From the NCBI RefSeq assembly GCF_011764445.1, contig NZ_BLPG01000001.1, positions 62,001 to 126,000 on the forward strand: a DNA stretch of 64,000 nt. Reading direction: 5' to 3'. Origin of the DNA: Phytohabitans rumicis (GTDB taxonomy: Bacteria; Actinomycetota; Actinomycetes; Mycobacteriales; Micromonosporaceae). A program made the position numbers and the translations under genes. Shown here in pieces: positions 8,836-18,216 of this stretch (the stretch's first letter is position 1; every line of letters begins with the position of its first letter). Under the pieces are notes generated by a model. The model did not search any database and was not told the origin of the DNA. It worked only from the letters and a program-made list of their open reading frames with translations.

Positions 8836-9681
8836 ATGGACTTCACGCTTTCCCAGTACGAGAAGGACGGGTATGCGGTCGTGCCGGAGGCGTTGACGCC
8901 GCAGGAGGTCGACGAGTTGCGCGCCGAGACGCTGCGGATCTGCCGCGGCGAGCTGGGCCAGGTCGACGGGCTCATGCCGCCGCGGCCCGGCGACACCGAC
9001 GACACGCTCGTGCGGCGCTACGTGTGCGTCCACTACCCGCACAAGCTGTCCCCGCTGATGGCCGGCGCGCTGGCCCATCCGTCCATCGTGGACGCGCTGA
9101 CCCAGGTCGTCGGGCCGGACGTCAAGGCCATGCAGTCCATGCTCTTCACCAAGGGCGAGGGCAAGCCGGGCCAGGCATGGCACCAGGACGAGATGTTCAT
9201 CCCGACCCGGGACCGGTCACTGACCGCCGCGTGGATCGCGCTCGACGACGCCACCGTCGAGAACGGCTGCCTGTGGGTGCTGCCCGGATCGCACCGCAGC
9301 GGGATCATCTACCCCGACCGCGAGCAGCACGACGACCGCTTCGACTGCGCCGTCGAGGCGTACGCGTTCCCGTGGCGCGACGAGGACGCCGTGCCGCTGG
9401 AGTTGCCGGCCGGCAGCGCCGTCCTGTTCAACGGCCACCTGCTGCACCGCTCGCTGCCCAACACCGGAAAGCACGGGCTGCGCCGGGCCCTGGTCAACCA
9501 CTACATGAGCGCGACCTCGCGACTACCGTGGGTCAAGGCCCCGGAAGGCGTCTCGTTCGCCAAGTGGGACTACCGCGACATCGTCATGGTCGCCGGCACC
9601 GACCCGTACGCCTATCTCGGCCTCGCCGACCTGGCCCGCCCGCACGTCCGCCCCGAACGCGACGGCGGCTGCGTGCGCTGA
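8836..9681 (+). CDS. Phytanoyl-CoA dioxygenase (PhyH)-family Fe(II)/2-oxoglutarate oxygenase
   Basis: A 281-residue non-heme iron oxygenase. The metal triad is visible as His116 and Asp118 in WHQDEMF and His204 in HLLHRSLPN, with the 2-oxoglutarate-binding arginine at 216-217 (GLRRALV). The family hydroxylates a variety of small molecules or acyl groups using 2-oxoglutarate and oxygen. ATG at 8836 follows a weak purine stretch. The adjacent divergent AraC gene probably controls it. No substrate can be assigned; the lack of a CoA-pathway neighbour argues against true phytanoyl-CoA chemistry. Confidence 0.85.
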   Translation: MDFTLSQYEKDGYAVVPEALTPQEVDELRAETLRICRGELGQVDGLMPPRPGDTDDTLVRRYVCVHYPHKLSPLMAGALAHPSIVDALTQVVGPDVKAMQSMLFTKGEGKPGQAWHQDEMFIPTRDRSLTAAWIALDDATVENGCLWVLPGSHRSGIIYPDREQHDDRFDCAVEAYAFPWRDEDAVPLELPAGSAVLFNGHLLHRSLPNTGKHGLRRALVNHYMSATSRLPWVKAPEGVSFAKWDYRDIVMVAGTDPYAYLGLADLARPHVRPERDGGCVR

Positions 9682-9705
9682 TCGCTGATCTTGCACAATC
9701 GTCGG

Positions 9706-10263
9706 ATGCGTACGTCATCCGCCTACCGCGTCGTCGCGGCGACCGCCGCGCTCGTCCTGCTGGCCGCCTGCACCGATGAGCCCGCGCCGACACCGACACC
9801 GCCCGCCCCGACCACCAGCGGGAACGCGGCGTGCCCGGCGCCCGGCGTGGCGCTCACGGCCGGACCGGTGGACGCCGCGGCGGGGCTGCGGGCCATGCGC
9901 GTCGAGATGGCGAACTGCGGCAGCCAGCCGTACACGGTGGACGGCTATCCGGCGCTCCGGGTGCTCGGCGCCGACCGCGCGCCGCTGGCGGTCACCACGG
10001 CCGAGGGGACGGCCCGGATCTCGTCGATCGCCGGGTTCGACAAGCCGCCGCAGCCGGTGACGCTGGCCCCCGGCGACCGCGCGGCCGCCGTGGTGGTGTG
10101 GCGGAACACCGTCACCGACGGCAACACGCCGGCGACCACGGGCACCCACCTGGAGGTGGCGCCGGCGGCCGGTCAACCCGCGCAGGTGCTCAGCCCGGCG
10201 GGCGGCCTCGACCTGGGCACCACCGGCACCATCGCCACGAGCCCGTGGGTGGCCGAAAGCTAG
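9706..10263 (+). CDS. DUF4232-type lipoprotein
   Basis: A 185-residue secreted protein. The N-terminus has two arginines/tyrosine, a hydrophobic stretch VVAATAALVLLAAC and a lipobox ending LAAC with Cys near residue 22, followed by a Thr/Pro-rich linker. The mature part contains a beta-sandwich-like domain with ANCGSQPYTVDGYPALRVL and a proline/aspartate-rich LAPGDRAAAVVVW strand, typical of actinobacterial DUF4232 proteins. It should be anchored to the outer face of the membrane. Function of the family is not established. Its stop codon overlaps a 12-bp direct repeat shared with the convergent gene's end. Confidence 0.85.
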   Translation: MRTSSAYRVVAATAALVLLAACTDEPAPTPTPPAPTTSGNAACPAPGVALTAGPVDAAAGLRAMRVEMANCGSQPYTVDGYPALRVLGADRAPLAVTTAEGTARISSIAGFDKPPQPVTLAPGDRAAAVVVWRNTVTDGNTPATTGTHLEVAPAAGQPAQVLSPAGGLDLGTTGTIATSPWVAES

Positions 10264-10279
10264 TCGGTGCCGCGCCGGG

Positions 10280-10939
10280 CTAGTCGGTGCTACGCAGTGC
10301 GGCCAGGACCGGGGCGTACATGCGGGCCTTGATGGCGCCCAGCGTGGGACCGGCCTTGCCGGCCGCCGCCCCGGCGAGCTCCACGGCGGTGCGGCGCACC
10401 GCGTCCTCGTCCACGGCGTGGTCGACGACGCCGGCGGCGAGCGCGTCCGCGCCGCCGTACCGGCGGGCGGTGGTCATCGCCTCGTGCGCGGTCCGCTTGC
10501 TCAGCCGGGCCTGGATCAGCGCCGACATGCCTACCGTGAACGGGATGCCGATGTCGACCTCGGGCAGGCACCAGAAGCCGCGGTCGGCGCGCATCACCCG
10601 GAAGTCGTGCGCGAGGGAGAGCATCGCCCCGGCGGCGAACGTGTGCCCTTGCAGGGCGGCGACCGTGATGACCGGCAGGGCCAGCAGCCGGGCGAAGAGG
10701 TCGTGGACGCTGCCGACGTACTCCTGGGACCGGTCGCCGTGGGCGCCCAGCCACTCCAGGTCCAGGCCGTTGGAGTAGAACTTGCCGGTCGCGGCCGTCA
10801 CCAGGGCACGCGGACCCTCGGCCTTCTCCACCTCGTCCAGCGCGGCGTGCACCGCGGCGATCCAGTCGGGGTGGAAGCGGTTCTCGGTGTCCCCGAGGTC
10901 GAGGACGAAGACGTTCTCCTGACGGTCCAGCGTCGGCAT
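10280..10939 (-). CDS. Enoyl-CoA hydratase/isomerase (Delta3-Delta2 enoyl-CoA isomerase-like)
   Basis: A crotonase-fold protein of 219 residues, shorter than usual hydratases and similar in length to peroxisomal-type enoyl-CoA isomerases. The oxyanion-hole segments are GKFYSNGLDLEWL (about residue 52) and LQGHTFAAGAMLSLAHDFRVM (about 97), and a conserved PEVDIGIPFT follows. It would act on cytosolic fatty acyl-CoA intermediates. It stands alone on the minus strand, convergent to the lipoprotein. ATG at 10939 is chosen over a GTG one codon upstream. Confidence 0.8.
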   Translation of the reverse strand: MPTLDRQENVFVLDLGDTENRFHPDWIAAVHAALDEVEKAEGPRALVTAATGKFYSNGLDLEWLGAHGDRSQEYVGSVHDLFARLLALPVITVAALQGHTFAAGAMLSLAHDFRVMRADRGFWCLPEVDIGIPFTVGMSALIQARLSKRTAHEAMTTARRYGGADALAAGVVDHAVDEDAVRRTAVELAGAAAGKAGPTLGAIKARMYAPVLAALRSTD

Positions 10940-11064
10940 CACACGAGGCTACCAGCAAGTAACTTGCCCGATGACATTTGTCATCGGTGCGGCGTGAGAC
11001 CGCCATCGGAACCGATGGGCGGCGGCACTACATCGGCCGCGCCGCCGGCCAAACACTCAAAGGC

Positions 11065-12245
11065 ATGAGGCGCACACTCGCAATCCTGCTGAGTTCGGTC
11101 ATGGGGCTGAGTACGGTCATGGGGCTGGTCGGCGTCGCGCCGGTCGCGGCCCGTACGGCCGACCCCGCCCCGATCCAGCTCACCCTGCCCGCCCCCACCG
11201 GGCCCACCGCATCGGCACCGTTTCGCTGCATCTGGTCGACTCGTCCCGCCCGGACCCGTGGGTGCCGGCCCAGCGGACCCGCGAGATCATGGTGCAGCTC
11301 TGGTACCCGGCCACGAACGTGCGCGCGTACCCGAAGGCGCCCTGGGTCTCGCCCGCCGTCGCGGAGGTCCTGAACCCGCCCGGCTCGGGGGTGCTGCTGC
11401 CGGTCACGCACGGGCATGTGGGCGCGCCGGTGCGGCCGGGCCGCCACCCCGTGGTCGTCTACTCCCCCGGCTTCAGCATCGACCGCGCCGCCAGCACGGC
11501 GCTCGTGGAGGACCTGGCCAGCCGGGGCTTCATCGTGGTCACCATCGACCACACCCACGAAGCCCCGCTGGTCGAGTTTCCCGGCGGGCGGGTCGAGGTG
11601 GCGGCCATCCCGGTGCCGACCACCCCGGAGGAAGAGGAACAGATCCTCACCAGGGCGCTGGCCGTACGGGTCGCCGACGCCCGCTTCACGGTGAACCAGC
11701 TCGCCGCGATCAACAAGGGTCGCAACCCGGACGCCGCCCGGCGCCCGCTGCCGCGCGGCCTGCGCGGCGCGCTGGACATGTCCCGGGTGGGGATGTTCGG
11801 CCACTCCTTCGGCGGCGCCGCCACCGCGCAGACGATGTACGAGGACCGCCGCGTCCGGGCCGGGCTCAACATGGACGGCACCGTCTTCGGCCGGGTCGTC
11901 ACCGCCGGGCTGAACCGGCCGTTCCTGCTCCTCGGCTCGCAGGCGGAGGACGAGCCCGACGAGACGTGGGTCACCCTCTGGGCGAACCTGCGGGGCCCCC
12001 GTCACCAGTTGGAACTGCTCGGTTCGGGGCACCTGTCGTTCAGCGACTACCAGGTGCTGCTGCCGCAGTCGGGCGTGCCGGCCGAGGATCTGGAGCCGTT
12101 GCTGGGGACGATCGACGGCGAGCGCTCGGTCGCCGTGCAGCGGGCGTACGTCGCGGCGTTCTTCGACCGGTACCTGCGGTGGGGCGACGGCCGGCTGCTG
12201 ACCGGCCCGTCGCGGCGCTACCCCGAGATGCGGATCGTGGCCTGA
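11065..12245 (+). CDS. Secreted alpha/beta-hydrolase, PAF-acetylhydrolase/dienelactone hydrolase-like (one frameshift)
   Basis: The ATG at 11065 gives a signal peptide (RRTLAILLSSVMGLSTVM then AAR) leading into the mature part. The catalytic serine is in MFGHSFGGAAT, with VYSPGFSIDR and VVTIDHTHE upstream and a histidine in GSGHLSFSDYQ, as in PAF-acetylhydrolase-type esterases. As written the signal-peptide frame and the catalytic frame do not match; one missing C in CCC 11203-11205 restores GPHRIGTVSLHLVD and a 393-residue protein. It should be an exported esterase or lipase. It overlaps the next ABC gene by ATGA and so heads that operon. Confidence 0.78.
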
Positions 12246-13203
12246 TGACCGCGACGATCGAGGTGACCGACCTCAGTCGCCGCTACGGCGGGCCGGCCGG
12301 GTACGAGGCGGTTCGGGGCGTCTCGTTCTCGGCCGGGCGCGGCGAGCTCTTCGCGCTGCTGGGCACGAACGGCGCCGGCAAGACGTCCACTTTGGAGGTC
12401 GTCGAAGGGCTGGACCGACCCACCGCCGGACGCGTACGCGTATTGGGCCACGACCCGTACGGGCAGCGCTCGCCGGCACGGTCCCGGATGGGCGTGATGC
12501 TCCAGGAGGGCGGGTTCCCGCCGGACCTCACCACGGCCGAGACCGTACGCATGTGGGCCGGCACGCTCACCGCCGCGCGCCCGGTGCCGGAGGCACTGTC
12601 CCTGGTGGACCTGAGCCACCGGGCCGCGGTACGGGTGAAGCAGCTCTCCGGCGGCGAACGCCGCCGCCTGGACCTGGCGCTGGCGCTGCTCGGCCGGCCG
12701 GAGGTGCTCGTCCTCGACGAACCCACCACCGGGCTGGACCCGGAGAGCCGGCGCGCCACCTGGCACCTGATCCGCCGGCTGCTGGGCGACGGCGTCACCG
12801 TGCTGCTGAGCACGCACTACCTGGAGGAGGCGCAGGAGTTGGCCGACCGGCTCGCGATCATGCACGACGGCCGGATCGTCGCGACCGGCTCGGTGGCCGA
12901 CGTGGTCGCCGGGTTCCCGGCCCGGATCCGGTTCGTCCTGCCCGACCGCGTCGACCCGGCGCGCCTGCCCCACCTGCCCGGGACGCGGCCCGGGCCGGCC
13001 CCGGGGTCGAGGCGGGGCCGGACGGGTGGGTCACCATCGAGACCGACGCGCTCCAGCCGGCCCTGACCGCCCTCATGTCGTGGGCCGACGCCCACGGCGT
13101 GGAACTGTCCGGATTGGACGCCCGGTCGGCCTCGCTGGAGGAGACGTTCCTGTCGATCGCGGCGACGCCCGAGCGGCCCCTTGCCCGGCAGGGGGCCCGG
13201 TGA
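12245..13203 (+). CDS. ABC-2 type exporter ATP-binding protein (one frameshift)
   Basis: A DrrA/CcmA-like ATPase of about 319 residues. Walker A GTNGAGKT near residue 42, signature LSGGERRRLDLALAL, Walker B VLVLDEPTTGLDPESRR and the H-loop LSTHYLEEA are all intact. The last 70 residues are out of frame as written; a missing base in one of the CCCGGG/CCCCGGGG runs between 12977 and 13006 restores the usual C-terminal domain ending ETFLSIAATPERP, whose stop overlaps the permease start. It forms an export complex with the permease at 13200. The downstream kinase-regulator pair suggests stress control. Confidence 0.82.
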
Positions 13204-13976
13204 CGCCCCGGGTCCGCGCGATCGGCCGGGCCGAGCTGACGCTGCTGTGGCGCAACCGGACCGCGATGGTCAACGCCGTGCTGCTGCCGGTCGGCGCGGT
13301 CGCGCTGGTCGCCGCCGTCAACGCCGGCGACGCCATCGAACGCGCCGACAACGCCACGTTCGTCACCGGACTGCTCGGCCTCATCCTGCTCAGCGTCGTC
13401 TACTACAACCTGGTCAGCACCTACGTCGCCCGCCGCGAGGAGCTGGTGCTCAAGCGGCTGCGGACCGGCGAGGTGACCGACGCCGAGATCCTCGCCGGCA
13501 CCGCGAGCCCCACCGTCGTCATCGCGGTCGCCCAGGTCGTCCTCTGCGTCGGCGTGGGCGCCGCGCTGGTGGGCCTGCCGGTACCCGTCAACGTGCCCGT
13601 GCTGGTGCTCGGGGTGCTGGCCGGCGTGGTCGTGTTCGTCCTGCTGGCCGCCGCCTCGGCGACGTTCACCCACACCGTGGAGATGGCTCAGGTCACCACC
13701 CTGCCGGTCCTGCTGCTCTGCACGGTCGGCTCCGGCATCGTCGTACCGACGCAGATGCTGCCCGAGCCGATCGCCGCGGTGCTGCGCTTCCTGCCGCTCA
13801 CCCCGGCCGTCGACCTGATGCGCCTAGGCTGGCTGGGCACGACGGGCGACGGCACGCCGGCGGACTTCGCCGGGGTGTTCGGCCCGGCGGCGGTGCCGGC
13901 GGCGATCCTGGCGGCGTGGGCGGCGGTGGGTGTCGCGGCGGTGCGGCGCTGGTTTCGCTGGGCGCCCAGGCGGTAG
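13200..13976 (+). CDS. ABC-2 type exporter permease
   Basis: A 258-residue membrane protein with six predicted helices; examples are FVTGLLGLILLSVVYYNLV, VVIAVAQVVLCVGVGAALVG and VLVLGVLAGVVVFVLLAAA. It starts with a GTG that overlaps the ATPase stop (GTGA), implying coupling. The pattern of a long first loop and a terminal PAAVPAAILAAWAAVGVAAV helix matches ABC-2 permeases. It would export a drug, lipid or peptide with the ATPase upstream. Confidence 0.85.
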   Translation: MTPRVRAIGRAELTLLWRNRTAMVNAVLLPVGAVALVAAVNAGDAIERADNATFVTGLLGLILLSVVYYNLVSTYVARREELVLKRLRTGEVTDAEILAGTASPTVVIAVAQVVLCVGVGAALVGLPVPVNVPVLVLGVLAGVVVFVLLAAASATFTHTVEMAQVTTLPVLLLCTVGSGIVVPTQMLPEPIAAVLRFLPLTPAVDLMRLGWLGTTGDGTPADFAGVFGPAAVPAAILAAWAAVGVAAVRRWFRWAPRR

Positions 13977-14000
13977 GCGGTGAACAGGAGGGCGCAAACG

Positions 14001-15179
14001 GTGAATCTGCTGCGATGGTGGCGCTCACGCGGCCAGGCGGCCCGCTTCGACTTCTACGTCCGCGCGTCGTTCTACGTCAACTTCCTGGTCTTCCCGATGC
14101 TGGCCGCGGGCGCGGTCGACGCGGATCTCGACGGTGCGGCGCCCTGGGTGGCCGGGGCGCTCACCACCGTCCACACCGGAGCGTGCATTCTGCTGGTACG
14201 GGCCGGGCTGGCGCACCACCTCGGGCGGAGCTCCCGGCCCACGGTCCTGATCGCGGTGGCCGGCGCGATGACCGTGGCCGGGGCGGTCGCCACCGTTCTC
14301 GCCTTTCCCGGCCCGGACAGCCCCGGCAACGCCCTGCTGACCGTCATCGTGGTGGCGTACGTGGCCGCCCTGACCATCGCCGCCCCGCCCCGGGTCGCGT
14401 TGGGGGCGGGCGCGGTGGGATGCGCGGCCTTGTACGGGTTCGCCGCCGCCCACGGCGCCAGCAACCCGTTCGCTCGGGTCCTGGGCATGGCCGCGGCGGT
14501 CCTCTTCGTGGTGGGCATCGGCCGGGCGTCGATGTGGACACTGGCCGTCGTCTGGGAGCTCGACCGGGCCCGCCACCTGCAGGCCAGCCTCGCCGTCGCC
14601 GAGGAGCGGCTGCGCTTCTCCCGCGACCTGCACGACGTCGTCGGCCGTACCCTGTCGGCCGTGGCGCTCAAGGCCGAGCTGGCCGCGCAGCTGGCCCGGC
14701 GCGGCCGGGCCGAGGCGATCGACGAGATGCTGGAGGTACGCCGCATCGCCGAGGAGTCGATGACCGAACTGCGCGCCGTCGTGGGCGGGTACCGCACCGC
14801 CGAGCTGGACGTCGAGCTGGCCGGGGCACGGTCCCTGCTCGACTCCGCGGGCATCGGCTGCCGCGTCGTCGGGGACGGCGCCGGCCTGCCCGCGGCGGTG
14901 CAGAGCGGGTTCGGCTGGGTGGTCCGGGAGGGAGCGACGAACATGCTGCGCCACAGCGAGGCGACCACCTGCACGATCACGCTGCGCCCCGGCGACGACG
15001 GCACGGTCACGCTCACCATGGTCAACGACGGCGTGACCGGCCGGACCGCCGGCGGGGGCACCGGAATCGTCGGGCTCACCGAACGGATCGCCGCGCTGGG
15101 CGGCACCGTCACCGCCGCGCCCGAGCCACCCGGCCGGTTCCGCCTGACGGCGCGGCTCCCGATCGGCACGCCGGCATGA
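14001..15179 (+). CDS. Sensor histidine kinase, HisKA_3 (DesK/NarX type)
   Basis: A 392-residue kinase with five to six N-terminal transmembrane helices (about residues 20-180), a short coiled-coil, then the phosphoacceptor box FSRDLHDVVGRTLSAVALK with His211, and a compact ATPase domain with REGATNMLRHSEA (N box) and GGGTGIVGLTERI (G box). I place the start at GTG 14001 because AGGAGG at 13986-13991 is nine bases upstream; an upstream GTG at 13980 lacks such a site. It overlaps the response regulator by ATGA. It probably senses membrane state or an envelope-active compound and controls the upstream ABC exporter. Confidence 0.9.
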   Translation: MNLLRWWRSRGQAARFDFYVRASFYVNFLVFPMLAAGAVDADLDGAAPWVAGALTTVHTGACILLVRAGLAHHLGRSSRPTVLIAVAGAMTVAGAVATVLAFPGPDSPGNALLTVIVVAYVAALTIAAPPRVALGAGAVGCAALYGFAAAHGASNPFARVLGMAAAVLFVVGIGRASMWTLAVVWELDRARHLQASLAVAEERLRFSRDLHDVVGRTLSAVALKAELAAQLARRGRAEAIDEMLEVRRIAEESMTELRAVVGGYRTAELDVELAGARSLLDSAGIGCRVVGDGAGLPAAVQSGFGWVVREGATNMLRHSEATTCTITLRPGDDGTVTLTMVNDGVTGRTAGGGTGIVGLTERIAALGGTVTAAPEPPGRFRLTARLPIGTPA

Positions 15180-15790
15180 GCGCGCCGATCCGGATCCTGC
15201 TCGCCGACGACGAGCACCTCATCCGGGGCGCCCTGGCGGCCCTGCTGGCGCTGGAGAGCGACCTGTCCGTCGTGGCGCAGGCGGCCACCGGCGCCGAGGC
15301 GCTGGCGATGGCCCGCGCCCTGCGGCCCGACGTCGCCGTCCTCGACCTGCAACTGCCCGACCTCGACGGCGTCGCGGTGGCCAAGACGCTGCACGCCGAC
15401 GTGCCCAGCTGCCAGACGATGATCGTCACGAGTCACGGCCGGCCGGGCCACCTCAAGCGCGCGCTGACCGCGGGGGTACGCGGCTTCCTGCCCAAGACGG
15501 TCTCCGCCGACGTCCTCGCCACCGTCGTCCGGACCGTCCACAGTGGCGGCCGGTACGTCGACCCGCAGCTGGCGGCGGAGGCGATCAGCGCCGGGGACAG
15601 CCCGCTGACGGCCCGTGAGGCGCACGTGCTGGCCCTGGCCGCCGAGGGCGCACCCGTCGAGGAGATCGCCCGGCGGGCGGCGCTGACCCCGGGGACCGTC
15701 CGCAACTACCTGTCCTCGGCGGTCAGCAAGCTGCGTACGGCCAACCGGCACGAAGCGGTCCGCATCGCCCGCGGCAACGGCTGGATCTGA
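15176..15790 (+). CDS. NarL/LuxR-type response regulator
   Basis: A 204-residue two-domain regulator. The receiver domain has the acidic pair in LLADDEH and the phospho-acceptor Asp57 in AVLDLQLPD, with the conserved lysine in FLPKTVSAD. The C-terminal LuxR-type HTH (LTAREAHVLALAAEGAPVEEIA ... TVRNYLSSAVSKL, with the run split here) binds DNA. It is translated with the kinase through a 4-bp overlap and is the cognate partner of that kinase. Confidence 0.93.
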   Translation: MSAPIRILLADDEHLIRGALAALLALESDLSVVAQAATGAEALAMARALRPDVAVLDLQLPDLDGVAVAKTLHADVPSCQTMIVTSHGRPGHLKRALTAGVRGFLPKTVSADVLATVVRTVHSGGRYVDPQLAAEAISAGDSPLTAREAHVLALAAEGAPVEEIARRAALTPGTVRNYLSSAVSKLRTANRHEAVRIARGNGWI

Positions 15791-15820
15791 GCCGCACCGC
15801 TTCGCGCCGGTGGTCGGGAC

Positions 15821-15852
15821 TTGACCCTGACGCAGCGTCAACCCTCCATGCT
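15821..15852 (+). promoter_or_regulatory. MerR-type promoter with 20-bp spacer and central palindrome
   Basis: A -35-like TTGACC (15821-15826) is separated by 20 bp from a -10-like CATGCT (15847-15852). The spacer contains a perfect palindrome TGACGC-A-GCGTCA (15828-15840). Long spacers with a central dyad are the hallmark of MerR-activated promoters. A MerR gene is the third gene of the operon, so autoregulation is likely. Transcription would begin at or just before the ATG at 15860, giving a leaderless mRNA. Confidence 0.7.
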
Positions 15853-15859
15853 GGCGGTC

Positions 15860-16651
15860 ATGCGCATCCCGCCACCAACCAACCAGGTCCAGGGGCCCGC
15901 GATCCACGTGCGGGGCCTGGAGAAGTCGTACCAGGAGCTGCGTGTGCTGCGCGGCGTGGACCTCGACGTGGCCCGGGGCAGCATCTTCGCCCTGCTCGGC
16001 TCGAACGGGGCGGGCAAGACCACGATGGTGAAGATCCTGTCCACGCTGCTCAAGGCCGACGCGGGGACCGCCCGGGTCAACGGCTTCGACGTCGCGACCC
16101 AGGCCGCCGACGTACGCGAGTCCATCAGTCTCACCGGCCAGTTCGCGGCGGTCGACGAGATCCTCAGCGGGCGGGAGAACCTCGTCCTGGTCGCCAGGCT
16201 CAGGCACCTGGAGGACCCGGGCGCGATCGCGGACAGCCTGCTGAGGCGCTTCTCGCTGACCGAGGCGGGCGCCCGGAGGGTGGCGACGTACTCCGGTGGC
16301 ATGCGCCGCCGCCTGGACATCGCGATGAGCCTCATCGGGCATCCGCCGGTCATCTTCCTCGACGAGCCGACGGCCGGGCTGGACCCGGAGGCGCGCATCG
16401 AGGTGTGGCAGGCCGTCAAGGAGCTCGCCGAGGGCGGCACGACCGTGCTGCTCACCACCCAGTACCTGGAGGAGGCCGAACAGCTCGCCGACCGGATCGC
16501 GATCCTCCACCGGGGTCGGATCATCGTCCACGGCACCCTGGCCGAGCTCAAAGCGCTGCTGCCACCCGCCAAGGTCGAATACGTCGAGAAGCAGCCCTCC
16601 CTCGAAGACGTCTTCTTCGCGGTCGTCGGCTCCGCCGGCGAAGAGAAGTAG
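15860..16651 (+). CDS. ABC-2 exporter ATP-binding protein (DrrA-like)
   Basis: A 263-residue daunorubicin-resistance-type ATPase. Walker A is GSNGAGKT near residue 46, followed by SLTGQFAAVDEILSGREN, a stretch typical of DrrA proteins; the signature is YSGGMRRRLDIAMSL, Walker B VIFLDEPTAGLDPEARI and the H-loop TTQYLEEAEQ. The start is taken at ATG 15860 because the MerR-type promoter ends immediately upstream; earlier in-frame codons fall inside the promoter. No Shine-Dalgarno is seen, consistent with a leaderless transcript. It pairs with the permease seven bases downstream. Confidence 0.92.
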   Translation: MRIPPPTNQVQGPAIHVRGLEKSYQELRVLRGVDLDVARGSIFALLGSNGAGKTTMVKILSTLLKADAGTARVNGFDVATQAADVRESISLTGQFAAVDEILSGRENLVLVARLRHLEDPGAIADSLLRRFSLTEAGARRVATYSGGMRRRLDIAMSLIGHPPVIFLDEPTAGLDPEARIEVWQAVKELAEGGTTVLLTTQYLEEAEQLADRIAILHRGRIIVHGTLAELKALLPPAKVEYVEKQPSLEDVFFAVVGSAGEEK

Positions 16652-16657
16652 GGAACA

Positions 16658-17422
16658 ATGATGGCCACACATTTCTTCGGCGACACCGCCGTCCTCACCG
16701 GACGGACCTTGCGCCACGTCACCCGCAGCCTGGATACCATCATCACGACCGCGATCACACCGATCGCCATGATGCTGCTGTTCGTCTACGTGTTCGGCGG
16801 CGCGATCGACACCGGGACGGCCTCGTACGTGAACTACATGCTTCCCGGCATCCTGCTCATCACCATCGCGTCGGGCATCGCCTACACCGCGTTCCGGCTC
16901 TTCACCGACATGCAGGGCGGGATCTTCGAGCGATTCCAGTCCATGCCGATCGCACGCTCCTCCGTGCTGTGGGCGCACGTGCTGACCTCGCTGGTCGCCA
17001 ACCTGATCTCGCTCGTGGTCGTCGTCGGCGTCGCCCTCCTCATGGGCTTCCGCACGGGGGCGGGCGTGCTGGGGTGGCTCGCGGTCGCCGGCATTCTGGT
17101 CCTGTTCACCCTGGCGCTGACCTGGATCGCCGTGATCCCCGGCCTCACCGCGAAGAGCGTGGACGGCGCGAGCGCGTTCTCCTACCCGCTGATCTTCCTG
17201 CCGTTCATCAGCTCGGCCTTCGTACCCACCGACACCATGCCCGGCCCGGTGCGCGCCTTCGCCGAACACCAGCCGGTGACCTCCATCGTCAACGCGATCC
17301 GGGACCTGTTCACCCAGCAACCGGTCGGCACCGGCATCTGGACCGCCCTCGCCTGGTGCGTCGGCATCCTCGTCGTCGCCTACCTCTTCGCCAACATCAC
17401 CTACCGCCGCCGGATCTCCTGA
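16658..17422 (+). CDS. ABC-2 exporter permease (DrrB-like)
   Basis: A 254-residue DrrB-type membrane protein with six helices. The family pattern FERFQSMPIARSSVLWAHV in the first cytoplasmic loop and FISSAFVPTDTMPGPVRAFA before the last helix is clear, and it ends ANITYRRRIS. GGGA lies before two adjacent ATGs at 16658 and 16661. It forms the transmembrane half of the exporter with the ATPase upstream; likely cargo is a lipophilic drug or secondary metabolite. Confidence 0.9.
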   Translation: MMATHFFGDTAVLTGRTLRHVTRSLDTIITTAITPIAMMLLFVYVFGGAIDTGTASYVNYMLPGILLITIASGIAYTAFRLFTDMQGGIFERFQSMPIARSSVLWAHVLTSLVANLISLVVVVGVALLMGFRTGAGVLGWLAVAGILVLFTLALTWIAVIPGLTAKSVDGASAFSYPLIFLPFISSAFVPTDTMPGPVRAFAEHQPVTSIVNAIRDLFTQQPVGTGIWTALAWCVGILVVAYLFANITYRRRIS

Positions 17423-17439
17423 ACCGGCAGGATCAGAGC

Positions 17440-18216
17440 ATGCTGACGATCGGTCAACTGGCGGCGCACGCCGGTGTCACGGTGCGGGCGGTGCGGCACT
17501 ATCACCAGATCGGACTGCTGCCCGAGCCGGAGCGGGACGCTTCGGGCTACCGGCGGTACGGCGCTACGGCGGTCGTGTCTCTCATCAAGATCCGCACCCT
17601 CGCCAACGCCGGCGTGCCGCTGTCCCAGATCGGTCAGATGCTCGACGCCGACGCGTCGACCTTCGCCGAAGCGGTCCGCCGGATCGACAGCCACCTGCGC
17701 GACGAGATCGAACGGCTGGAGACCAGCCGCAAGCAGATCGCGCAGCTCACCTCTGGGGACAGCCTGGCGCTCCCCCCGGAGGTGACCTCCTATCTCGATC
17801 GACTCCGGGAGATCGGGGTGTCAGAGCGGATGGTGGACAGTGAGCGGGACGGGTGGATCCTCATCGCGGCTCGCTGGCCCGATGGCATCCGCGAGATCAT
17901 GCCCTACAAACACGCGCAGCTCGATGACCCGCAACTCGTTCGCCTCTATCGTCTCGGGTCGGAGATCCTCGACAGCGACGCCAGCGCCGACGACCCGCGC
18001 CTGGAGGAAGCCGCCGACATCATGGCCGGCCTGCTCGCGCAGGCGTACACATCCGGCGAGATCAACCCCGCCGAGGAAGCGCACGACGACCTACCGTTCG
18101 ACCTTCTGGACGCGCTCGCCGTCGAGTCCGACCCGCGGGCGGTGCGGATGCTCGACCTGATGCGCGAGCGTGGCTGGGCCAGTTGGACGCGGACCCGGCC
18201 GGAGCGACTTGCGTGA
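17440..18216 (+). CDS. MerR-family regulator of the DrrAB-like exporter
   Basis: A 258-residue protein. The N-terminal MerR HTH (LTIGQLAAHAGVTVRAVRHY then GYRRYGATAVVSLIKI, residues 2-60) is followed by a coiled-coil (about 75-110) and an effector-binding C-terminal domain of about 140 residues that I do not recognise, ending in an amphipathic MLDLMRERGW stretch. The MerR activates promoters with long spacers; exactly such a promoter precedes the operon. The ligand is probably a compound the exporter pumps out. Confidence 0.9.
   Translation: MLTIGQLAAHAGVTVRAVRHYHQIGLLPEPERDASGYRRYGATAVVSLIKIRTLANAGVPLSQIGQMLDADASTFAEAVRRIDSHLRDEIERLETSRKQIAQLTSGDSLALPPEVTSYLDRLREIGVSERMVDSERDGWILIAARWPDGIREIMPYKHAQLDDPQLVRLYRLGSEILDSDASADDPRLEEAADIMAGLLAQAYTSGEINPAEEAHDDLPFDLLDALAVESDPRAVRMLDLMRERGWASWTRTRPERLA

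Noticed and set aside
14072-17320. A very long open frame of over 1000 codons on the minus strand
   Set aside because: It lies opposite the kinase, regulator and ABC genes, all with clear motifs and overlaps on the plus strand; the translated product is Arg/Gly/Asp-rich with no domain. It is a high-GC shadow.
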